Shown here: piece by piece, positions 55,310 to 64,000 of the stretch
Layout of the letters: each line of letters starts with the position of its first letter
Position numbering within the stretch: position 1 is the first letter of the stretch
Source: Amphiura filiformis
Taxonomy: Eukaryota; Echinodermata; Ophiuroidea; Amphilepidida; Amphiuridae
Reading direction: 5' to 3'
DNA length: 64,000 bases
Assembly: GCF_039555335.1 (NCBI RefSeq)
Contig: NC_092637.1
Span: 44,533,613 to 44,597,612 of the forward strand
Translations under genes and position numbers: made by a program
The notes under the pieces: generated by a model
Databases searched by the model: none
The model's input: only the letters and a program-made list of their open reading frames with translations
Told to the model about the DNA's origin: nothing

Positions 55310-56288
55310 GGATCGTGGCGATCAGAAGGACATCCCTAAAGTCCGATTCAGACTCCACAACACATTGCAGCATGATGCTATGCAGATGCTTTTAAACCAT
55401 TGCGGCATCACACAATGAAATAAAATGTTCATTTTAATTTCATCGCATCGATGCTGCGATGTTTTCATGTCATTCTGCAGACCTTGATTTAGACAATAAT
55501 AACTGCCACCATCTATTTTGAGGTCATTGTGTGAAATCGGAGGGTTTTGTTTTGGGCCTCGGTATTTTTTCGAAAAATACCGAGGCCCAAAAACAAAACC
55601 CATAATTTCACACAATGACCACAAAATAGATGGTGCAAAGTTATTATTGTCATTCATTACCGTCGTATCTAATATTTTGAACAAATTAAAATGGCATTTT
55701 ATGTTATTTTATGCCATAAAACACTGTTAAATATAACCAGTTTTAATCATTGTTGTAACCTACCCTACAAAAAAAGACAACAAGAGCTACCAATCACAGA
55801 AGCGCGACGGCATCGCGTAGGCGTGTGCATTGCCATAACGCGTAGCTTATACACGCATGCACGAACAGAAGTCATTGTTGCGCGTCCGGAGTCATTGTGA
55901 GTTATTAATGACCTCGCAATTAGTGCGCGGTCAGGCAATCAATTTCTTTTGATTGGATTACAGGCTTCGTGTATATGAAGTTGTGAATTTCTAGCAGCCA
56001 ATCACAAGCATGCATGCATGCAGCATATGGCCACGATATCGCAGCGCAATGCGAAGAAAGTTCAACTTTCATCCCCGACAAAATTTCCACCACACGATGA
56101 GAATTTTCACCGTCGAGCATGCAAGCTTGTAAAAACCTGGCTGCTCAGATTTCATCCCATAGAAGTATCGCAGCATCAGCGATGTCAGACATCGCATCGC
56201 GCTGCGACATGGAGTCTAAATCAGACTGTACCCTAGTCATGCTAGTTAACCTAACCATGTTATGATGTCCTTCTGATCGCCGTGATCC
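55310..56288. mobile_element. Nested foldbacks: outer GGCGATCAGAAGGACATC arms
   Basis: The outer arms GATCGTGGCGATCAGAAGGA / TCCTTCTGATCGCCGTGATC enclose a second element, about 55340-56227, with AGTCCGATTCAGACTCCA / TGGAGTCTAAATCAGACT ends, related to 54811-55148. That one in turn contains a 160-bp near-perfect palindrome at 55492-55651. No coding capacity was seen. Confidence 0.65.
55492..55651. repeat. 160-bp near-perfect palindrome
   Basis: GACAATAATAACT...AGTTATTATTGTC and GGGCCTCGGTATTTTTTCGA / AAAAATACCGAGGCCC pair across an axis near 55570 with almost no loop. It should form a cruciform or a very stable RNA hairpin if transcribed. Confidence 0.85.
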
Positions 56289-57429
56289 CTTGTTTACCTT
56301 TACTTGTTTATACATAACATGTATTATGTAGGCTAGCATTTCATGATGTATGGCAAATACATCAGGAGTCAGGACACATACCTACGTACATGCGTAAGCT
56401 TACGTGGCATGAACATTTAAGGTTGAAAATAGCTCTGGTTACGGCATACCTGGCTACTAATTCACGTCTATGCTTCATTACTTTGCAGACCACAGTCTCC
56501 GTTAAATCTTACACGAACGAAAATATACAAAATGCATTTTTAGATGAAAAATTGGGCATTTTTACCCGAGTAATGTGGCGGTACGTATGGCTACATGTCA
56601 AAATTCCAATTAATTACGGGCATTAATAAAGCACTTCCGGGAACTGTTGATGGGCGGGGCGTTACTAATTTACATGTTAATGATGTTTCGTCACAGATGA
56701 TGTCCTTTAATGTTTTAATTCGTTTTTAAATAAAAAAAAATGAACAAATAATCACAATACTCACCGGAAATTTCAGCCTTTCTTGTAGTTTAGCGGCCCG
56801 ATTCCCGGTTTGGTGAACGAAACTCGGCCTATAAACTTATTTCCGTAGGTTCCAAGGTGACCTTTCATAACATTTACAAAGCTGCAGTAAGTTTTAAAGT
56901 TCTGATCACTTTGTTTGCCCCTGACAGTATTTTTATTCAACAAAATGCTTAAAAAAGTGCCCAAAACTGCTATTTCACAGCCACCGGTCACCGCTTAGTC
57001 CACAAGTTAAACCTGCCCTCTCAGTGGACTAAATTTGGTGCCGTTTTTGCATCTTTAGTCCAGGACTAAGCCTAGTCCACTTTTGTGAATACCAAATAAC
57101 TTTAGTCTTGGACTAAACCTCCGATTTAGTCCAGGACTAAAGTTAGTCTCCTTTTGTGAATACCGGCCATTGAGTTTTGGGAAAAGGTGGCACTTTTTAC
57201 TTAGAAAGTTGTACGTTTTTCAATTTTTAATGGGAAATGAGACATTTTTCTTTCTTTTTCAAGTTTTTTGAGCAAATTATTTGATAAATAATTTCTGAAC
57301 ATTTCACTGGAACATGTTAACATTTTTCTTCGCATTGCAATAAACACTTGAGAGAGTTATCTTTCTGATGATATAAAATTCATTTGTGGATAGCAAAAGG
57401 TGGCACTTTTTGATCCAAAATAATAATAA

Positions 57430-58708
57430 CTAGAGGCAAATGGTGGTCATAGACCACAAACCTAGCTGGGGCATGTTGGTGTTGTGGAGGTATCTGACCC
57501 CTGCAAAATGTTCCAAAAATGTTCCCCTGTCATGAGGCTTGTTGTCACCGAGTTTTGAGTCCGGTACTCCTCACAGATGTCCAGAAAATGCAATTCTAAG
57601 ATTTGACCCAGATGACCTTTGACCAGACCCCTGCAAGATGTTCCATAATTCACCCCTGGTCATGAGTTGTCACCGAGTTTGAGCCCTGTACCTCTTACAG
57701 ATGTCCAGATAACGCAATTCTAAGATTTGGCCCCAGAATGATGTCTTTTGAGCTGACCCGTGCAAAATGTTCCAATATGTTCCACAGGTCATGAGGTTGT
57801 CACCGAGATTGAGCCCCGTACCCCTTACAGATGTCCAGATATTGAAATTCGAAGATTTGACCCCAGCTGACCTTTGACCTGATCCATGCAAAATATTCCA
57901 AAATGTTACTCTTCTCATCAAGTTTATTGTCACTGAGTTTGATAAAAAAATTCGGGAAAAAAAAATTCCTGAAAAAAAAAATTCGGAAAAAAAAAATAAT
58001 CGGAAAAAAAAAAAAAAAAAAAAAAAAAAAGGAAAAAAAAAAATTTGGAAAAAAAAAAAAATTCAAAAAAAAAAAAAATTTTGGAAAAAAAATTTCAAAA
58101 AAAAAAATTTCGGAAAAAAAAAAAAATTCGGAAAAAAAATTTCGGAAAAAAAAAAAAAATTAGGAAAAAAAAAAAAAATTTCGGAAAAAAAATAATTTCG
58201 GAAAAAAATAATTTCGGAAAATAAACAATTTCGGAAATAAAAAAACAAAAAAAATCTATTTCCCTTCATTCTCTTCAAACAAAATCCCAATTTCCCTTAA
58301 TTCTCTTCAATTTCCCTTAACTTCCTCAATTCCCCTCATTTTCCCAAATTTCGGGATGAAACTCTTTTCCAGTATGGGGCGGTATAGGCCCTCCCCCTCA
58401 CCAAGTATCATAGCCATGCGACAAACAATGTAGACGTAACAGGATTTTTAGCGTTTGTTACTAACGGACTAACGGACGGACGGACGGACTAACAGACGGA
58501 GAGACATGGTGACTTATTAATAGAGCTGCTACCCGCAGCTAACACCCGCAGCTAAAAACAATGATTCAAAAAGGCCAAACCATATCTTCACAAGTCAAAT
58601 AATTCTTACATAGCATCAAGTCAGGGTTTCACAGTGGTTTGTTTCCAGCGGAAGAACCCGAACGATTACAATACCTAGCTGGGGTGTAAACCCCCAGCTA
58701 GGTAAAAA
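57430..58708 (-). mobile_element. Helitron-like element, third hairpin type
   Basis: CTAG at 57430-57433, then the hairpin GTGGTC-ATA-GACCAC (57443-57457), i.e. hairpin + CTAG|T on the minus strand. The subterminal CCTAGCTGGGG (57462) is the complement of CCCCAGCTAGG at the other end (about 58698-58708), again an asymmetric inverted pair. The interior has four roughly 125-bp tandem units (TTGTCACCGAGTTTGAGCC, CTTACAGATGTCCAGAT, GACCTTTGACC), an A-rich tract and (ACGG)n-like repeats at 58463-58500. The exact right boundary is uncertain. Confidence 0.5.
57940..58250 (+). repeat. A-rich low-complexity tract, TTCGGAAAAAAAA
   Basis: About 20 irregular repeats of TTCGG followed by 6-15 A. The lysine-rich and phenylalanine-rich open frames over it are compositional artefacts. 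Confidence 0.95.
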
Positions 58709-58835
58709 CATGTGCAATTTCACTTTGTTGCCAGCGGAAGAAAACGGGAAGATTACAGTGGTTTGTTGCCAGCGGAAGAACCCGAACGATTACAATACCT
58801 AGCTGGGGGGTGTAAACCCCCCAGCTAGGTAAATA
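58635..58835. repeat. Two copies of a hairpin-bearing segment
   Basis: GGTTTGTTNCCAGCGGAAGA, then ACCCGAACGATTACAATACC, TAGCTGGGG and CCCCAGCTAGGTA, occurs at about 58638-58708 and 58759-58833. TACCTAGCTGGGG/CCCCAGCTAGGTA is a perfect stem. Both copies look like terminal hairpins of the preceding element. Confidence 0.7.
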
Positions 58836-60779
58836 TCACCAAAACTCATATTTTCGATGTGCACAGGGATTCCTAACAATGGAAATCAATCAGCCATAAC
58901 GAGTGAACAATGGGGAGCACAATGGGTTTTTCCATGCTTGCCTAATACAAGGTCGTGCAGTAAAAAAATGTTGCTCTTCATGCTACCACTTTTATGCTCA
59001 TATTGTGGCCAAACTTTTTCATATGATGAAAGTGATGTACAGTGCGTCTACCGACACTATAATAGGGTCTATCGGTTGCGATTTTTATCCAAAAAAAGGG
59101 GGTCATTCAGTGGCGGCTCCAAGTAAATGGGGGTTACATGACTTTTGTGTGGAATCACTTAGAATTGTTGGTGTCAATACCTTTCTGGGCAAAAATTGCT
59201 GCAAAAATGTCAAAATTTTACAAAATGATTTGTGCGCAAAATTGTCTGTTTCAGTGTAAATTTCTATATTAGGCCTATAGGCCTATTATTAAAAAAAAGG
59301 GGGTCATTGGGTATAAGTTACTGAAAAAATGGGTGGGTGGAAGGTCTATTGACAGGCACATGCTGCAGGGCACATCCCCCCCCCCCAATCGATTGCAAAC
59401 GTAGGGGTGGTGCAATAATTATGTGTAGGCCTACCCAGGGGTGGTGAATTATAGGCGGGGGGCAAAGATTTTTGGCAGGCCAAAAGGGGGGGCAAGCATT
59501 TTTGGCAGGTCAAAAGGGGGGTCAAGCGATTTTTGGCAGGTCGAAAGGGGGGGAAAGCAATTTGGCACAGATATTTTCTGTTTCTATATTACGCCCTAAA
59601 AAGGCGTAGGAAAATGTTAGGAACACGTTCAAATATGCAAAATTTCCTGCTCGCTGCGGTTTTAAATTCGCGTTCCCCAACTGAAATCTTGCATGTGTAA
59701 GGGGGGGGGCAAAGATTTTTTGGCACGTCAAAGGGGGGCAAAGGTTTTTGGCACGTCGAAGGGGGGGGCAAATATTTTTAGCATGCCAAAGGGGGGCAAG
59801 CAATTTTGGCAGACCATTTTGAGAATTCACCACCCGGGTAGGCCTACACATAGGCCTAGGCCTAATTATTGTACCACCCCTTGCTGGACTGACTTACTAC
59901 CATAGGAAAATTGCTGAAAAACGGCTGGTGCCCCTCCCCCATCAGACTCGGTGCCCCCAAACTTGATGGCGACCAGTCAGTGCCCCCCCCCCCCCACGCT
60001 ACACTAAGCGGCACATGACGCGTACCGATATGCTGCAAGTCCCCCACCCCGGAATGTGTGTGGGTGGGCGTCACTGTTTTAGGATGGGAGCGGCTCTCGT
60101 TTTGTTGTGAGATGAGTTTACGCAGAGAAGATGAGAATAATAAATTTCCAAAAGGGCCTGTGAAGTAGACTAATCGAGTCCCTGGTATCGTGTAGGTTTG
60201 TTCAAGTTGGTAAACGCCCAACACTAAATTTATACGTGTGGTGCAATGAGCCTTTAATAACTTGTGTCAGAGGTCAGGAGCACGCAAACAGATGTGAGAA
60301 TTGAGAAAAGATGTCAGCAAGGGGAAGAAAACAAACATCAACATCTCAATATGGGAAGGCCCTGGGGCCCGATTCACTACAAGTACAAAGCAAAAAAGAT
60401 TGGCATACACTCTGTAGTGAGGTAGGACTGTTATTTTGTCGAGTTTGACTCGGTTATGTCTGTATATGCGAGCTAAAATATTTAAGCTTACATGGATGAT
60501 GTACACGTACATCAGATGGAAACCATGATCAGACATTGTCAGATGCACTTACATCAGTGTACATGTACTTTGTACTTAGACTTAGTACAGGGAACCCTTA
60601 CCGTATATGTATGATGCAGATGAATTTCCCCGTAGATAAGGCAGCTGCACCAATAACGAAAATCAAAATGTCATACCGATAAATGATCTGTCTCTGTTTG
60701 CCAGGTTTTTGAAGCAGCGCCCGCAGGGAGTTATGTACGTCATCCACCAGTGGAGCTCCTGCGCCCCTCCGCAGAACTT
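58836..60779. other. No gene; repeat fragments
   Basis: 59090-59340 holds pieces of the GGGGGTCATTCAGTG family also seen at 26355. 59404-59880 is a foldback, listed next. 59.9-60.78 kb shows no supportable feature. Confidence 0.55.
59404..59880. mobile_element. Foldback with GGGTGGTGCAATAATTATG ends
   Basis: AGGGGTGGTGCAATAATTAT plus GTGTAGGCCTACCC at the left and GGGTAGGCCTACACATAG plus TAATTATTGTACCACCCC at the right are inverted. The interior repeats GGGGGGCAAAGATTTTTGGC with GCAGGTC or GCACGTC. Related to 17400-18095 and 43985-44300. Confidence 0.75.
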
Positions 60780-63700
60780 CCGGTAGTGGATGTTCTGCGC
60801 TCGGGGGCGCAGAGAATCCACTGTCGGAGTTGCTGCGCTCGGAAGTAAAATAATAGATTTTCGTATTATAATAACGGTGGATCATTTCTGCGCTCGGGCG
60901 CAGAACATCCACTGTCGGAGTTACTGCGCCGGGCGCAGTCCCTTATATGTAACGGTGGATCATTGCTGCGCTCGGGCGCAGAACATCCACTGTCGGAGTT
61001 GCTGCGCTCGGAAGTAAAATAATACATTTTCGTATCTTACTATAAATAGGGAAATGTTGTATGTATCTATGTATCTATGTATCTATCTATGTATGCTATA
61101 AAGGCTCCGTCAGTTTCGATCCAAATGTCGCCAAATTCATACGGAGATCGATGAATATCGGGGCGATGTTTAAACTTTATTTGGTTGAAAGCGGTCAAGA
61201 ATTGGCTGCAAAAACATTGAAAATATGGTTAAAAGCGGTTTTTTGTTATGAAAATCGGTTGTCGGCCCACGCGGCACTGCAGCTGGCGGCAGCGGCGTCG
61301 GCGCCTGGCGTAATGCGTAACGCCGCACTACGCCAATGGGCCAGAAGCGGCGCAGAACCCGCGACTGCGAGCCAGAGACCAGTGGACATGATAATACGGA
61401 AAGAAGGAAAATAAAGGACAAAAAGGTACATGGACGGGTCACGGGATTATGATAACGGGTGAACACGTCCGCGAGACACGCTATATGAGAGGCGTAATAA
61501 ATACGGGAAAAAGATGTTTGTTGTATAAACAACATGAAGCGGTACTATAAAGAAAAATAAAATTAAAATGAGGACAAAAAAGTACGAATAATAGGCCAAC
61601 GGGTTAAAGTAACTAAATGAAACGGGAACGAAACAAAGAAGGAAAGAAACTAATCAGGAAATGTAAGAAAAAGAAGCTAAAATAATGAGAACCAGAGATA
61701 AATAAAAAAACATGGAAGCGGAAATCACAAGCAGCAAATAAACAAAAGAAGTTAAAGGAAATGTAAGAAAGAACAGATTTAGAAAAATAAAATGTACCTT
61801 TTCAATGATTCTACCTGTTCAGTATAAATTATTCCTGTTATGGTGAACGCTCCCATCTAGCGGGGACCCGCGCGAAGCGCGGGTATCCCGCTAGTTATAA
61901 TAACGGTGGATCATTGCTGCGCTCGGGCGCAGAACATCCACTGTCGGAGTTGATGCGCCCGGGCGCAGTCCCTTATATGTAACGGTAGATCATTGCTGCG
62001 CTCGTGCGCAGAACATCCACTGTTGGAGTTGCTGCGCTCGAAGTAAAATAATACATTTTCAGTATTATAATAACGGTGGATCATTTCTGGCGTCGGGGCG
62101 CAGAACATCCACTGTCGGAGTTGATGCGCTCGGAAGCAAAATAATACATTTTCTTATTAGGCCTATATTAATAAATATACATGCGTATAATAACTAGTAT
62201 TAGGCCTATTATAACTCCAAATTGAAAGCAAAATAATACATTTTCTTATTAAAATTACGGCGGATCATTGCTGCGCTCGGGCGCAGAAAATCCACTGTCG
62301 GAGCTTCTGCGCCCGGAAGTCAAATAAATAATTTTCTTCTTTTATTAATAAAATACAATATGCATGCGTATAATAACTAATATTTTCTTATTATATTAAT
62401 AAAAATAATCAAAATAATAGATTTTCTTATTATAATAACGGTGGATCATTGCTGCGCTCAGGCGCAGAACATCCACTGTCGGAGTTGATGCGCCCGGCGC
62501 AGTCCCTTATATGTAACGGTGGATCATTGTTGCGCTCGAGCGCAGAACATCCACTGTTGGAGTAACTGCTTTCGGAAGCAAAATAATGGATTTTCTTATT
62601 GAAATAACGGTGGATCATTTCTGCGCTCGGGGCGCAGAACATCCACTGTCGGAGTTGATGCGCTCGGAAGCAAAATAATACATTTTCTTATTAGGCCTAT
62701 ATTAATTAATATACATGCGTATAATAACTAGTATTAGGCCTATTATAACTCCAAATTGAAAGCAAAATAATACATTTTCTTATTGAAATTACGGCGGATC
62801 ATTGCTGCGCTCGGGCGCAGAAAATCCACTGTCGGAGCTTCTGCGCTCGAAATTCAAATAAATTATTTTCTTATTTTATTAATAAAATATAATTATGCAT
62901 GCGTAACTCCGAGAAGTTTATTGCTATAGTATAACCGAATTGACAGCAAAATAATAGATTTTCTTATTATAATAACGGTGGATCATTGTTGCGCTCGGGC
63001 GCAGAACATCCACTGTTGGAGTAACTGCGCCGGAAGCAAAATAATGGATTTTCTTATTGAAATAACGGTGGATCATTTCTGCGCTGGGGGGGCGCAGAAC
63101 ATCCACTGTCGGAGTTGATGCGCTGGAAGCAAAATAATACATTTTCTTATTATTTCTATTAGGCCTATGCATGCGTATAATAAATAACTATAACTCCGAG
63201 AAGTTTATTGATATTTACTATTAGGTCTGCTTATTTCGAAAGCAAAATAATGGATTTTCTTATTAAAATAACGGTGGATCATTGATGCGTTCGAGCGCAA
63301 AGAATCCACTGTCGGAGTTGATGCTCGGAAGCTAAATAAATTATTTTCTTATTATATTAATAATATATTTTTTATTGTAATAGCTCTACGGAGAAGTTTA
63401 TTACTATTAGGCCTATGCATGCGTATAATAATAACTATAACTCCGAGAAGTTTATTGATATTTGCTATTAGGTCTATATAATGCGCTGCATAAGCTCAGA
63501 TTATAATAAAACTTATTATATTAGCGCCACGGAGAAGTTTATCACTATTAGGTCTATTGGTCTTACAAGTTTCATTTCTTTACTGTTTTCTTTTTCTTCA
63601 TTTTTTTCTTCATCTTTTTTTTCGTTCACGTTTCCTTGTCGGTACTTCTCATGTAACCGCAAATAATTCCTATTCAAATATAATTCTGATTGACACATGT

Positions 63701-64000
63701 TCACTTGCAATTCGGCCTTTGTTAGTCACCAGATAAGTAGGTGTCATTTTGTGGTTAATAGATAAAAGGAACCGATAAGGCGAAAAAAGAAACCCTGTTC
63801 TCTGGGCGGACGGACCTTTCAAGTAGGGTCGGCCATTTTGTTGTTGTTTTTTTTGGAAATAACTGCGCTCGGAAATAAAATCACATATTTTCTTAATATT
63901 ATAATATCAGTGGATCATTTTTGCGCTCGAGCGCAGCCTAATCAACTGCCGGAGTTGCTGCGCCTGCTGGGCGCAGTTGTAACGGTGGATCATTGCTGCG
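60780..64000. repeat. Tandem/dispersed array of AACGGTGGATCATTGCTGCG units, cut by the window end
   Basis: More than ten units contain AACGGTGGATCATTGCTGCG, CTCGGGCGCAGAACATCCAC, TGTCGGAGTTGCTGCGCTCG and AAAATAATACATTTTCTTAT. TGCGC-TCGG-GCGCA is a small hairpin in each unit. Spacing alternates between about 76 and 90-190 bases because AT-rich linkers (CATGCGTATAATAACTA, TCCGAGAAGTTTATTG) of variable length lie between. The Helitron at 61035-61894 interrupts the array. No gene was seen. Confidence 0.85.
61035..61894 (+). mobile_element. Non-autonomous Helitron with exact empty site
   Basis: Starts TCTTACTATAAATAGGG and ends with an 8-bp-stem hairpin ACCCGCGC-GAA-GCGCGGGT (61866-61884), the spacer ATCCCG, then CTAG, inserted between A and T with no target duplication. 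A neighbouring array unit (about 60857-60878) shows the uninterrupted TTTTCGTATTATAATAACGG. All Helitron hallmarks (5' TC, 3' hairpin, CTRR, A|T site) are present. A (GTATCTAT)n microsatellite lies at 61051-61093. A 117-codon frame inside (61061-61414) has no Rep or helicase motif. Confidence 0.95.

Larger units (their letters stand above)
52988..57429. other. No gene; stacked TIR elements
   Basis: 53.0-53.9 kb shows GTGTGCG/CGCACAC-rich words and repeats of TTATTGTGGGTA but no gene; the 157-codon frame there has no recognisable content. 53.93-56.29 kb is a stack of inverted elements listed separately. 56.3-57.0 kb has no visible structure. Confidence 0.55.

Noticed and set aside
57903-58290. 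Lysine-rich and phenylalanine-rich open frames
   Set aside because: Translation of an A-rich low-complexity tract on the two strands.
61061-61414. Helitron-encoded protein
   Set aside because: The frame begins in a microsatellite and shows neither Rep nor helicase motifs; the element is too short to be autonomous.

Overview
The window is animal (invertebrate) nuclear DNA. It has spliced genes with canonical GT-AG introns, an RTE-type LINE, Helitrons, hAT/Harbinger/mariner-style non-autonomous elements, satellites and microsatellites, and no bacterial-style operons. Frequent AGGCCTA strings and the many foldback elements suggest a marine deuterostome, most likely an echinoderm. That is an impression from base patterns, and the species cannot be fixed from this sequence.

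The only convincing protein-coding content is a pair of paralogous poly-C2H2 zinc-finger genes in inverted orientation. Gene A is on the minus strand (about 12.6 to 5.2 kb) and gene B on the plus strand (about 21.0 to 26.3 kb). Each has an acidic first coding exon, a phase-1 intron and one large finger exon. Homology runs past the genes: about 2.55-12.7 kb matches about 20.98-28.9 kb in reverse, with an 8 kb spacer. Each copy is broken at different places: A has a +1 and a -1 frameshift near its C-terminus, B a -2 frameshift between its N-terminal fingers and its main finger array. They also differ in the number of three-finger modules and in an exon-1 peptide repeat that B lacks. Several transposon insertions are present in only one arm, with the paralogous empty site visible in the other.

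Layout: 1-2.55 kb, foldback elements; 2.55-12.7 kb, arm A, with an RTE LINE inside a hAT-like element; 12.7-20.98 kb, spacer full of MITEs; 20.98-28.9 kb, arm B; 29.25-34.08 kb, a 99-bp satellite of roughly 49 units with higher-order repeats; 34.08-38.15 kb, Helitron2/Helentron-like elements alternating with more satellite; 39-57 kb, nested transposons, possibly bounded by an 18-kb inverted pair, plus a few candidate minus-strand exons at 48.3-52.4 kb; 57.4-58.8 kb, another Helitron-like element with A-rich low complexity; 59.4-60.8 kb, foldbacks; 60.8-64.0 kb, a tandem array, cut by the window end, containing a textbook non-autonomous Helitron with a recognisable empty site.

No rRNA, tRNA or CRISPR was seen. 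Most other open frames are shadows, low-complexity translations or satellite translations.
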